Assembly: GCF_000955975.1 (NCBI RefSeq)
Contig: NZ_JYJF01000024.1
Span: 1-64,000 of the forward strand
DNA length: 64,000 nucleotides
Direction of reading: 5' to 3'
Origin: Saccharothrix sp. ST-888
GTDB lineage: Bacteria > Actinomycetota > Actinomycetes > Streptomycetales > Streptomycetaceae
Below, piece by piece: positions 38,007 to 48,590 of the stretch. The translations under genes and the position numbers were made by a program. The notes under the pieces are model-generated. The model was not told the DNA's origin, did no database searches, and worked only from the letters and a program-made list of their open reading frames with translations. Positions within the stretch are counted from its first letter, which is position 1. Each line of letters starts with the position of its first letter.

Positions 38007-39434
38007 GTGCGCAACCGTCTGCTCGGCATCCTGCTCTCCCTGATGGCCTGCGTGCTGGCGGCCCTCGGGGTGCCGCTGGCGGTCTTCATCGCGGCCGCCG
38101 AGCAGAGTGCGGTGGTGGTCGACCGGATCGACGACGCGGCCCGCTTCGCCCAGGACCTGCCCACCCAGGGCTACCTCGGCGTGGACACCGCGATCAAGGG
38201 AGCCCCCACGCCCGACCCGGGCGACGCGGGCCGCCGGAACGCGCTGGCCCAGGAGGCCGCGCGCTACCACGACCTGTACGGCATCAGCATCGGCATCTTC
38301 CAGCGCAGCGGCGCCGTCACGGCCAGTGCGCCGAACGGCTGGCGGGTGCCGGACGGCCGCGCCGGAACCCAGGCGTTCCAGGAGGCGCTGGACGGCCGGC
38401 GCAGCCACAACCCGCCGCAGGTCTGGCCCTGGACCCCGGAACGGACGCTCACCGTGGCCACCCCGGTGGTCCGGGACGGCGACGTGGTCGCCGTCGTGCT
38501 CACCGACTCGCCGACCGGGCCGCTGCGCGCCCGGATCCTGCACCGCTGGATGGTGCTCGGCGGGGGCGAGGCACTCGCCATGATCGTGGCCGTGCTGCTG
38601 GCGGTGCGGCTCACCCACTGGGTGCTGCGCCCGGTCCGCACCCTGGACCGGGCCACCGACGACATCGCCACCGGGCGGATGAACGCGCGGGTCGCCGCCA
38701 GCGCGGGGCCGCCCGAGCTCCGGCGGCTGGCGCGCTCGTTCAACCACATGGCGGACAACGTGCTGCTCGCCCTCGACCAGCAGCGGGCGTTCGTCGCGGA
38801 CGCCTCGCACCAGCTGCGCAATCCGCTCGCCGCCCTGCTGCTGCGGGTCGAACTGCTCGGCATGGAACTGCCCGAGGGGCACGAGGAGGAACTCGGCGGA
38901 GTACGCGAGGAGGGTGCCAGGCTGGCCCGGGTGCTCGACGACCTGCTGGGCCTGGCGACCGCCGAGCACGCCCGGCCCGAGGCCGAACAGGTCGACCTCA
39001 CCGCCCTGGCGCTCACCAGGATCGACGCCTGGCGGCCGGTCGCCGAGCAGCGCGGCCAGCAGCTGGACTGGGAGGGGCCAGCCACGGCGGTCGGCCTGGC
39101 GGATCCGATCGGGTTCGGCAGCGCGCTGGACGCGGTGCTCGACAACGCGCTCAAGTTCACCCCGGACGGCGGACGGATCACGCTGGGGATCGCGATGCAC
39201 AAGCGCGAGGTCGCCGTGACCGTCACCGACGCCGGGCCGGGACTCACCGAGGAGGAGCTCGCCAGGATCGGCGACCGCTTCTGGCGCAGCCCCAGGCACC
39301 AGAACATCGACGGCTCCGGTCTCGGCCTCTCGATCGCCCGGACCCTGCTGCTGGCAGCCGGCGGCTCGCTCGACTTCGCCCCGGTCGAGCCCACCGGCCT
39401 CGCGGTGACGCTCACCGTGCCCCGCCCGCGCTGA
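38007..39434 (+). CDS. gluK: Sensor histidine kinase GluK
   Basis: 475 residues. Membrane helices at about 6-30 and 182-201 flank an extracellular sensor region. HAMP occupies about 205-258. The dimer/phospho-acceptor domain has His268 in DASHQLRNPLAALL. The ATPase domain shows the N-box (VLDNALKFT) and GSGLGLSIAR. In the paired gluRK system this kinase would detect external glutamate and phosphorylate GluR. The extracellular loop (about 35-180) carries WPWTPERTLTVATPV and no recognisable ligand domain. It is cotranscribed with gluR. Confidence 0.92.
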   Translation: MRNRLLGILLSLMACVLAALGVPLAVFIAAAEQSAVVVDRIDDAARFAQDLPTQGYLGVDTAIKGAPTPDPGDAGRRNALAQEAARYHDLYGISIGIFQRSGAVTASAPNGWRVPDGRAGTQAFQEALDGRRSHNPPQVWPWTPERTLTVATPVVRDGDVVAVVLTDSPTGPLRARILHRWMVLGGGEALAMIVAVLLAVRLTHWVLRPVRTLDRATDDIATGRMNARVAASAGPPELRRLARSFNHMADNVLLALDQQRAFVADASHQLRNPLAALLLRVELLGMELPEGHEEELGGVREEGARLARVLDDLLGLATAEHARPEAEQVDLTALALTRIDAWRPVAEQRGQQLDWEGPATAVGLADPIGFGSALDAVLDNALKFTPDGGRITLGIAMHKREVAVTVTDAGPGLTEEELARIGDRFWRSPRHQNIDGSGLGLSIARTLLLAAGGSLDFAPVEPTGLAVTLTVPRPR

Positions 39435-39470
39435 GCACCCGGTGCCCCGGCCGGAGCCGCCGGCGGTCCC

Positions 39471-40481
39471 TCAGGGTTTGACCGAGGTGTAGTAGCGGCG
39501 GGCGCCCTCGTGCAGCGCGAGGGGGTCGGTGTAGACGGCGGTGCGCAGGTCGACCAGCTGGGCGGCGTGCACCTTGGCGCCGATCACGTCCCGGCTGTCG
39601 ATCACCGCCCTGGTCAGGTCCTCCACCAGGCGCGGATCGACGTCGTCCCGGGTCACCAGGAGGTTGGGCACCGCGAGCGTGGGCACCGCCGTGTCGCTGT
39701 TCTGCGCCTTGGGGTAGGCGTCGGGCGGAATGGTCGCGGCCCGGTAGGCGTCGGTGCCGCCGCCCTCCTGCTGGTGCACCGACTCGGCCAGGTCGCCGAG
39801 CGGCACGATCCGGATCGGGAACTGCTCGGACAGGTCGGTGAGTGCGGACGTCGGCAGCCCGCCGGACCAGAAGAAGGCGTCCAGCCGGCCCGCCTTCAGC
39901 TGGTCGGCGGCGTCGCCGACACCGAGCATGGCCGGCTGGATGTCGTGGTCCGGGTCGAGCCCGGCGCCGGTCAGCAGCCGCTGGGTCACCAGGTTCACGC
40001 CGGACAGGCTCTGGCCGACGCCCACCCGCAGTCCGCGCAGGTCCGCCGCCCGGTGCACCGGTGAGCTCGCCGGGACGACCAGTTGCAGGTAGTCGTCGTA
40101 CAGCCGGGCGATGCCCCGCAGCCGGGACTTCTGCGGGCCCTGGTAGTCGGCGACGGCGTCGGCGGTCGCTATGGCGAAGGCGTCCCGGCCGGAGAGCACC
40201 CGCTCCAGGTTGTCGATCGATCCCTCGGAGTTGTCCAGCCGCAGCTTCAGGGCGGGCAGGTGCTGGCCCAGGTAGTCGCGCAGCAGCACCCCGTAGCGGT
40301 CGTAGACCCCGCGCGATACGCCGGTGGCGAACCCGGTCCGGCCGCCCGGGTAGCCGGTGGTGTCCGAGGTGTGCAGCCACCAGCCGGTGAACGCGCCGAC
40401 CACCAGCAGCAGCGCGGCGGCCACCCGGCCGAGCCGGCTGCGGGCCACCACGCGCAGCACGGTGCCCGGCGCGAAAGTCAT
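39471..40481 (-). CDS. TAXI family solute-binding protein
   Basis: 336 residues of the TAXI-type TRAP binding-protein family. One N-terminal hydrophobic segment (about 20-38) is a signal or anchor, not a lipobox. Family features are GGRTGFATGVSRGVYDRYG (near 46-64), LSGRDAFAIATADAV and GLRVGVGQSLSGVNLVTQRLL. These proteins bind glutamate or other small acids for a TRAP permease. No TRAP permease is adjacent, but the neighbour is the glutamate sensor gluRK, convergent with it. The ATG is preceded by an AGGAT site. A possible role as an accessory glutamate sensor is inference only. Confidence 0.82.
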   Translation of the reverse strand: MTFAPGTVLRVVARSRLGRVAAALLLVVGAFTGWWLHTSDTTGYPGGRTGFATGVSRGVYDRYGVLLRDYLGQHLPALKLRLDNSEGSIDNLERVLSGRDAFAIATADAVADYQGPQKSRLRGIARLYDDYLQLVVPASSPVHRAADLRGLRVGVGQSLSGVNLVTQRLLTGAGLDPDHDIQPAMLGVGDAADQLKAGRLDAFFWSGGLPTSALTDLSEQFPIRIVPLGDLAESVHQQEGGGTDAYRAATIPPDAYPKAQNSDTAVPTLAVPNLLVTRDDVDPRLVEDLTRAVIDSRDVIGAKVHAAQLVDLRTAVYTDPLALHEGARRYYTSVKP

Positions 40482-40559
40482 GCGGGGGATCCTGCCAGGC
40501 GCAGGCCATGATCGGGAGAGGGTCACACGGGTGGACTGCGGTCTCGTACGCTTGGGTCC

Positions 40560-42059
40560 GTGGGTACGAGCCAGGATTCCAAGAGCTACAAGGTCGTCAC
40601 GTACGGCTGCCAGATGAACGTCCACGACTCCGAGCGCCTCGCCGGGCTGCTGGAGGACGCCGGATACGTGAAGGCCGAGCAGGGTGGTGACGACCCCGAC
40701 CTGGTGGTCTTCAACACCTGTGCGGTGCGGGAGAACGCCGACAACAAGCTGTACGGCAACCTCGGCCAGCTCGCGCCCGTCAAGAGCCGCCACCAGGGCA
40801 TGCAGATCGCCGTCGGCGGCTGCCTGGCGCAGAAGGACCGCGACACCATCGTGCGGAAGGCACCCTGGGTCGACGTGGTCTTCGGCACCCACAACATCGG
40901 CCACCTGCCCGCGCTGCTGGAGCGTGCCGCCGTCGAGCGCAAGGCCCAGGTCGAGATCCTGGAGTCGCTGGAGACCTTCCCCTCCACGCTGCCCACCCGC
41001 CGCGAGTCCGCCTACGCGGCCTGGGTGGCCATCTCGGTCGGCTGCAACAACACCTGCACCTTCTGCATCGTCCCCGCGCTGCGCGGCAAGGAGGAGGACC
41101 GCCGTCCCGGCGACATCCTCGCCGAGATCGAGGCGCTGGTCGCCGAGGGCGTCGTCGAGGTCACCCTGCTCGGCCAGAACGTCAACGCGTACGGCTCCGA
41201 CCTGGGCGACCGCGAGGCGTTCTCCAAGCTGCTGCGCGCCTGCGGGCAGATCGAGGGCCTGGAGCGGGTGAGGTTCACCTCGCCGCACCCGCGCGACTTC
41301 ACCGACGACGTGATCGCCGCGATGGCCGAGACCCCGAACGTGATGCACCAGCTGCACATGCCGCTGCAGTCCGGCTCGGACACCGTGCTGAAGGCGATGC
41401 GCCGCTCGTACCGGCAGGAGCGCTTCCTCAGGATCATCCGGAAGGTCCGCGAGGCGATGCCGGACGCCGCCATCTCGACCGACATCATCGTGGGCTTCCC
41501 CGGCGAGACCGAGGAGGACTTCGAGCAGACCATGCACACGGTCCGCGAGGCCCGTTTCACCAACGCCTTCACCTTCCAGTACTCCAAGCGGCCCGGGACC
41601 CCGGCCGCCGAGATGGCGAACCAGATCCCCAAGGCCGTGGTGCAGGCGCGCTACGACCGGCTGATCGCGCTCCAGGAGGAGATCTCCTGGGAGGAGAACA
41701 AGAAGCAGGTCGGCCGCACCCTGGAGATCCTGGTCGCCGAGGGCGAGGGCAAGAAGGACGACCGCACCGACCGGCTCTCCGGCCGCGCCCCCGACAACCG
41801 GCTGGTCCACTTCACCCGGCCTGCGGAGCCCGTACGGCCCGGTGACATGGTGACCGTCGAGATCACCTACGCCGCTCCGCACCACCTGCTCGCCGAGGGG
41901 CCCACGCTGGCCGTGCGGCGGACCCGGGCGGGCGACGCGTGGGAGAAGCGGCAGGCCGCCCCGGCCGGGAAGCCGGCCGGCGTGATGCTCGGCCTGCCCA
42001 CGATCGGTGCGCCCGCGCCGCAGGCCGCCGCGCCGAGCAACGGGTGCAGCACCTGCTGA
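40560..42059 (+). CDS. miaB: tRNA-2-methylthio-N6-dimethylallyladenosine synthase MiaB
   Basis: 499 residues. MiaB adds a methylthio group to the isopentenyl-adenosine at position 37 of tRNA. MiaA, encoded nearby, makes that precursor. The N-terminal domain has YGCQMN, NTCAVRENAD and GGCLAQ for one iron-sulfur cluster. The radical-SAM motif is Cys162, Cys166 and Cys169 (GCNNTCTFCIVP). A TRAM domain (about 385-450) follows. The Ala/Pro-rich tail ends in CSTC. The GTG start gives MGTSQDSKSYKVVTYGC. A perfect 22-bp terminator hairpin follows. Confidence 0.95.
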   Translation: MGTSQDSKSYKVVTYGCQMNVHDSERLAGLLEDAGYVKAEQGGDDPDLVVFNTCAVRENADNKLYGNLGQLAPVKSRHQGMQIAVGGCLAQKDRDTIVRKAPWVDVVFGTHNIGHLPALLERAAVERKAQVEILESLETFPSTLPTRRESAYAAWVAISVGCNNTCTFCIVPALRGKEEDRRPGDILAEIEALVAEGVVEVTLLGQNVNAYGSDLGDREAFSKLLRACGQIEGLERVRFTSPHPRDFTDDVIAAMAETPNVMHQLHMPLQSGSDTVLKAMRRSYRQERFLRIIRKVREAMPDAAISTDIIVGFPGETEEDFEQTMHTVREARFTNAFTFQYSKRPGTPAAEMANQIPKAVVQARYDRLIALQEEISWEENKKQVGRTLEILVAEGEGKKDDRTDRLSGRAPDNRLVHFTRPAEPVRPGDMVTVEITYAAPHHLLAEGPTLAVRRTRAGDAWEKRQAAPAGKPAGVMLGLPTIGAPAPQAAAPSNGCSTC

Positions 42060-42065
42060 CGCCCT

Positions 42066-42125
42066 GATCCCCGCCGCCCGCGCAGCGCCCCGCCCCCCGG
42101 GGCCGCTGCGCGGGCGGCGGGGATC
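42066..42125 (+). terminator. 22-bp perfect hairpin after miaB
   Basis: Arms 42066-42087 and 42104-42125 are perfectly complementary over 22 bp, with a 16-nt loop that can fold further. It starts 6 nt after the miaB stop and is the longest gene-end hairpin stem I found in the window. Confidence 0.85.
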
Positions 42126-42155
42126 CTGGCGGGCGGCGCGGTTAGAGTGATCGAC

Positions 42156-42854
42156 ATGCTGGTTGCCGCCGCCGTCTGCCCCTGCCCCCCGCTGCTCGTT
42201 CCGGAGGTGGCCGCCGGGGCCGCACCCGAACTGGAGTCGCTGCGCACCGCCTGTGCGGAGGCGGTCCGGGAACTGCTCGACTCGGGTGCCGAACTGATCG
42301 TGGTGGTCGGCACCGGGCCGCAGGCCGAGGTGTGGACCGAGGGCGGCGCGGGGTCCTTCCGCCGCTACGGCGTCGACCTGGCGGTCCGGCTGCCCTCCGG
42401 CGGTGTCGAGGGGCCGCAGCTCGCCCCCTCGCTCACCCTCGGCGCCTGGCTGCTGACCGAAGCCCGCGCCGGCCTGCCCACGCACGCCTGTGCGGTGCCC
42501 ACCGACGCGCCGCCCGCGCGGATGCTCGGTCTGGGCAAGGGCCTGGCCGAGCTCGCCGACCGGGTCGGCCTGCTGGTGCTGGGCGACGGCAGCGCCTGCC
42601 GCTCGGTCAAGGCACCCGGCTACCTGGACGAGCGGGCCGAGGACTTCGACGCGGCCTGCGCCCGAGCCCTGGGCGCCGCCGACACCGAGGCGCTCGCCGC
42701 CCTCGACCCCGTGCTCGCGGCCGAGCTGCTGGCCGACGGCCGCGCCCCCTGGCAGGTCCTGGCGGGAGCAGCCCAAGGCGCGGGCCTCGGCGGGCGACTG
42801 CGCTACGCCGAGGCCCCGTACGGGGTCGGCTACTACGTGGCCAGCTGGCGCTGA
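42156..42854 (+). CDS. class III extradiol dioxygenase subunit B-like (LigB fold) protein
   Basis: 232 residues, related by overall pattern to the LigB/MEMO fold. The opening MLVAAAVCPCPPLLVPEVA corresponds to the PHPP metal-site motif of that family, but the His is replaced by Cys. VVVGTGP, LVLGDGSACRS and YGVGYYVA match later family positions. In actinomycetes this gene commonly sits between miaB and miaA. Its enzymatic role is unknown, and loss of the first His makes classical dioxygenase activity doubtful. The ATG at 42156 was chosen; a GTG nine bases upstream is possible. Confidence 0.75.
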   Translation: MLVAAAVCPCPPLLVPEVAAGAAPELESLRTACAEAVRELLDSGAELIVVVGTGPQAEVWTEGGAGSFRRYGVDLAVRLPSGGVEGPQLAPSLTLGAWLLTEARAGLPTHACAVPTDAPPARMLGLGKGLAELADRVGLLVLGDGSACRSVKAPGYLDERAEDFDAACARALGAADTEALAALDPVLAAELLADGRAPWQVLAGAAQGAGLGGRLRYAEAPYGVGYYVASWR

Positions 42855-42898
42855 CCCCCCCACACCCCGGCGCCCGCGCCCGGCGCCCGGGGAGCGGG

Positions 42899-43138
42899 TC
42901 AGTGGGCCGGCGGCTGGTCCTCGTCCTTGGGCTTGGTGGCGAAGCCGTCCACGGCCTCCTTGGTCTTGGCCGTGCCGTGCTCGATCTTGTCCGTGTACTT
43001 GTGCTTGGTCGCCTTGTCCACGGCGTGGCCGGCCTTCTCCACCACCTCGTCGATCTTCTCGTTGTGCTTGCCCGCGAGCTCGCTGGCCTTCTCCTTGAGC
43101 TCCTCGGCCTTGCCCTTGAGGTTGTCCATCAGGCCCAT
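42899..43138 (-). CDS. small antitoxin-family (MT0933/Rv0909-like) protein
   Basis: 79 residues, strongly charged (Lys/Glu-rich), with MGLMDNLKGKAEELKEKASE at the start, the signature of the Rv0909/MT0933-type antitoxin family. A helical segment of about 60 residues is followed by a short acidic tail. The Shine-Dalgarno GAGGAGAG precedes the ATG. No toxin gene is adjacent: miaA lies divergently and the LigB-like gene converges. The family label comes from annotation by similarity. A general stress (CsbD-like) role would look similar, so function is unproven. Confidence 0.72.
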   Translation of the reverse strand: MGLMDNLKGKAEELKEKASELAGKHNEKIDEVVEKAGHAVDKATKHKYTDKIEHGTAKTKEAVDGFATKPKDEDQPPAH

Positions 43139-43265
43139 GGCAGTCTCGCTCTCCTCGTGCTCGGCTGTTCCGAAAGGTTCAACGCCGGGAACACCCTCAT
43201 TGTTCTCCGAAGCGTTCGCCAGTACCGCCGGACGGTGTCGCCCCCGACTTTGCGAGACTGGAGCC

Positions 43266-44198
43266 GTGAGTAGCTCCCGTGTCACCCCGCTCCGTGTCGT
43301 CTCCGTGGTCGGTGCGACCGCCGCCGGAAAGTCCGACCTGGCGGTCGCCATCGCCCGCAGCCTCGGCGGCGAGGTGATCAACACCGACTCCATGCAGCTG
43401 TACCGGGGAATGGACATCGGCACCGCCAAGCTCACCGAGGCCGAGCGCGGCGGCATCCCGCACCACCTGCTGGACATCTGGGACGTCACTCAGGCCGCCA
43501 GCGTCGCCGAGTACCAGCGCCTCGCCCGGGCCGAGATCGACCGGCTGCTCGCGGCCGGGCGGACCCCGGTCCTGGTCGGCGGCTCCGGCCTGTACGTCCG
43601 GGCGGCGATCGACGAGATGGAGTTCCCGGGCACCGACGCCGGGGTGCGGGCCCGGTTGGAGGAGGAGCTGGCGGAGTCCGGATCCGGTGTGCTGCACGGC
43701 CGGCTCGCCGGCCTCGACCCGGCCGCCGCCGAGGCGATCCTGCCGAGCAACGGCCGCCGGATCGTCCGGGCGCTGGAGGTCATCGAGATCACCGGCCGCC
43801 CGTTCACGGCCAACCTGCCGGGTCACCACTCGGTGTACGAGACGGTCCAGATCGGCGTCCGGGTGCCGCGTCCCGAGCTGGACGAGCGGATCGAGCTGCG
43901 GGTCGACCGGATGTGGGCGGCGGGACTCCTCGACGAAGTCAGGGCACTGGAGAAGCTCGGTCTGCGCGAGGGCCGGACGGCCGGCCGGGCGCTGGGCTAC
44001 CAGCAGGTGCTCGACCACTTCGCGGGTGAGTGCACCGAGGACGAGGCGCGCGCCGAGACGGTCCGGGCGACCAGGCGGTTCGCCCGCCGCCAGGAGTCCT
44101 GGTTCCGCCGGGACGACCGGATCCACTGGCTGGACCGGCCCGCCGGGGCGGACCCGGTCGAGCTGCTCGGACGGTCGCTGGAACTGATCGCGGGCTGA
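43266..44198 (+). CDS. miaA: tRNA dimethylallyltransferase MiaA
   Basis: 310 residues. MiaA transfers a dimethylallyl group to adenosine 37 of tRNAs that read codons starting with U, the step before MiaB. The P-loop is GATAAGKS, followed by DSMQLYRGMDIGTAK, GGSGLYV and SNGRRIVRALEV. These are all family motifs. The C-terminal helical domain ends in RFARRQESWFRRD. A longer frame runs upstream to 42927, but it overlaps the antitoxin gene. The GTG at 43266 with VSVVGATAAGKS just behind it is the right start. Confidence 0.94.
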   Translation: MSSSRVTPLRVVSVVGATAAGKSDLAVAIARSLGGEVINTDSMQLYRGMDIGTAKLTEAERGGIPHHLLDIWDVTQAASVAEYQRLARAEIDRLLAAGRTPVLVGGSGLYVRAAIDEMEFPGTDAGVRARLEEELAESGSGVLHGRLAGLDPAAAEAILPSNGRRIVRALEVIEITGRPFTANLPGHHSVYETVQIGVRVPRPELDERIELRVDRMWAAGLLDEVRALEKLGLREGRTAGRALGYQQVLDHFAGECTEDEARAETVRATRRFARRQESWFRRDDRIHWLDRPAGADPVELLGRSLELIAG

Positions 44199-44455
44199 GC
44201 CGGGAACCGCCGCTGACCTGATTCGGCCTCAGACCGGGTCGATTCCGGCCATTGGGCGATGCACCTGCATGTGCATGGCGAACCGGCGGTTACGGCCGCA
44301 TCACGTCCTGGCCACGGATCACCCGCCGAACCCTCGGGACGCCCTGTGGCAATCCCCGGACATGCCATCATCGAGAGCATCTGAGGTCAGTCACGCTGGC
44401 CGACCTCACCGTTCACGAGTCCCCGAGCTCGTGTCGAACCGTCAGGGGAGGCGGC

Positions 44456-44944
44456 GTGTCGCCGGGTACCGGCCCCGAGATCGAGCAGCTGCCGAACGGC
44501 GCCGACGAGAGCGCCGAGATCACGCTGCCCGAACTGGCCGTGCCGACCACCTCGTACGCCGTCGCCCTGCCCGCGATCACGGACCTGGCGGCGCCCGGTG
44601 TGGTGCACGAGCGGGAGATCCGGCCCCGGCGCAGGCTGCGCTGGTGGCAGATCCTGCCGATCGTCCTGGTCGCCACCCTCGGCTCGCTGATGTTCGCCTT
44701 CCCGCTCGCCTTCGGTTCGAGCGACAGCGCCTCGGCCATGATCGGGATGCTCGGTCTGCTGCTCACCGCCGCCTCGGTCGGCTGGGGTGCGATGGCGGCC
44801 AGGGTCGCCGGGTACAAGTGGCCCGGACTGCCGCGCCGGGGCACCGGCCGGCGGGCCAGCCGCCGGGCCATCGCGGTCTACACCCTGGTCGCGGTCGTCT
44901 CGGTGGTGCTGGCGGTCTGGCGGGTCGTCCACCTCAGCGGCTGA
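44456..44944 (+). CDS. conserved actinomycete membrane protein, function unknown
   Basis: 162 residues, not recognised beyond its likely position in the miaA-dapF interval of Streptomyces. An acidic N-terminal half (about 1-60) precedes three membrane helices (about 65-83, 88-106 and 136-155) with basic loops (RRGTGRRASRRA). The GTG start is preceded by GGGGAGG. It is 88 nt upstream of dapF on the same strand. The 257-bp gap before it holds no gene that I can support. Confidence 0.7.
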   Translation: MSPGTGPEIEQLPNGADESAEITLPELAVPTTSYAVALPAITDLAAPGVVHEREIRPRRRLRWWQILPIVLVATLGSLMFAFPLAFGSSDSASAMIGMLGLLLTAASVGWGAMAARVAGYKWPGLPRRGTGRRASRRAIAVYTLVAVVSVVLAVWRVVHLSG

Positions 44945-45032
44945 GGCCCCGGTGGGCCCCCGGGCCCGGGCGAGCCGCTCGCAGGCCGGACGGGGTGACC
45001 GGGGCGTGCGACCGGTCAGTACCATCGGCACT

Positions 45033-45938
45033 GTGAGTGCTTCCGCTACCGTGACGGGCCTGCCCTTCCTCAAGGGCCACGGGACCCAGAACGACTTCGT
45101 GATCGTCCCCGACCCGGACGGCCTGCTGGACCTCGGTCCGGCCGTGGTCGCCCGGCTGTGCGACCGCCGGGCCGGCATCGGCGGTGACGGGCTGCTGCGG
45201 GTGGTGCGCTCCGCGGCCGACCCGGCCGCCGCCGGGCAGGCCGACCGGGCCGAGTGGTTCATGGACTACCGCAACTCCGACGGTTCGATCGCCGAGATGT
45301 GCGGCAACGGGGTGCGGGTCTTCGCGCGCTACCTGGTCCACGCCGGGCTGGCCGAGCCGGGGCCGCTGGCGGTCGCGACCCGGGCCGGGGTGCGGCAGGT
45401 GGTGATCGCCGAGGACGCCGCCGACGGCACGCCCGGCGAGGTCACCGTGGACATGGGCCGGGTGCGGCTGCCCGGCCCCGACGGGATCGAGGTCGCGGTC
45501 GGCGGCCGCAGCTGGCCCGCCCTGAACGTGAACATGGGCAACCCGCACGCGGTCGCCTTCGTCGCCGACCTCGACCAGGCGGGCGATCTGCTGGCGGCGC
45601 CGCGCACCACGCCCGAGGGTGCGTACCCCGAGGGCGTCAACGTCGAGTTCGTGGTGGACCGCGGGCCGAAGCACGTCGCCATGCGGGTGCACGAGCGGGG
45701 CTCGGGCGAGACGCGGTCCTGCGGTACCGGCGCCTGCGCCGTCGCGGTCGCCGCGGCGCGGCGGGACGGGCTGGACCCGGCGCTGACCGGCGAGGCGGTC
45801 ACCTACACCGTGGATGTGCTGGGCGGACGCCTGATGATCACCGAGCACCCGGACGGCCGGGTCGAGAAGACCGGACCGGCGGAGATCGTCGCCAGCGGCA
45901 CGATCGACCCGGCCTGGCTGGGCGACCTGCCGGGCTGA
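45033..45938 (+). CDS. dapF: Diaminopimelate epimerase
   Basis: 301 residues. DapF converts LL- to meso-diaminopimelate for lysine and cell-wall synthesis. The two catalytic Cys motifs are both present: MCGNGVR in FMDYRNSDGSIAEMCGNG, and SCGTGACAV in the C-terminal half. GHGTQNDFV at the start and NMGNPHAV in the middle are family marks. The GTG start gives MSASATVTGLPFLKGHG. The first 30 residues are ordinary for the genus. rshA follows after about 200 bp. Confidence 0.95.
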   Translation: MSASATVTGLPFLKGHGTQNDFVIVPDPDGLLDLGPAVVARLCDRRAGIGGDGLLRVVRSAADPAAAGQADRAEWFMDYRNSDGSIAEMCGNGVRVFARYLVHAGLAEPGPLAVATRAGVRQVVIAEDAADGTPGEVTVDMGRVRLPGPDGIEVAVGGRSWPALNVNMGNPHAVAFVADLDQAGDLLAAPRTTPEGAYPEGVNVEFVVDRGPKHVAMRVHERGSGETRSCGTGACAVAVAAARRDGLDPALTGEAVTYTVDVLGGRLMITEHPDGRVEKTGPAEIVASGTIDPAWLGDLPG

Positions 45939-46136
45939 TCGCCGTGTGCCTGAGGCGGTGAGCGCTTGCTCGCCGGAGCGAGTGTTCCGCTTTGCCCCGT
46001 TACGGGACGGCTGAATCCGCCCGATCGGGTGATCTCGGTGACGGGTGGGAAGCAAGGCATCGCGGAACGTGTTGTGCTCGGTAGCATGGACCACCGGGGT
46101 CGGGAGCCGCTCCGGTGATCGCTGCCGGAGGTGCAG

Positions 46137-48464
<2,328 letters not shown>

Positions 48465-48544
48465 TGCCGGTGCAGACCATGGCCTGCAGGGGTAGCTCAC
48501 CACCGTCGTCCGATAGCAGAGGCGGGATTCTGGGCAGGCTCCGG

Positions 48545-48564
48545 GGTGCGCAAGGCTGCGCACC
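48545..48564 (+). promoter_or_regulatory. leader hairpin before hflX
   Basis: GGTGCGCA (48545-48552) and TGCGCACC (48557-48564) form a perfect 8-bp stem with a 4-nt loop, ending 26 nt before the hflX ATG. It lies close to the ribosome site and may modulate translation, or be part of a regulator operator. Confidence 0.4.
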
Positions 48565-48590
48565 GGCCCTCCCGACATGCAAAGGATGAG

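Noticed and set aside
42927..43265. In-frame extension of miaA upstream
   Set aside because: It is antisense to the antitoxin-family gene, and MiaA normally starts just before GATAAGKS.
48480..48550. tRNA-like segment upstream of hflX
   Set aside because: There is no acceptor or T-loop sequence (no GGTTCRA), and the region does not fold as a cloverleaf by eye.
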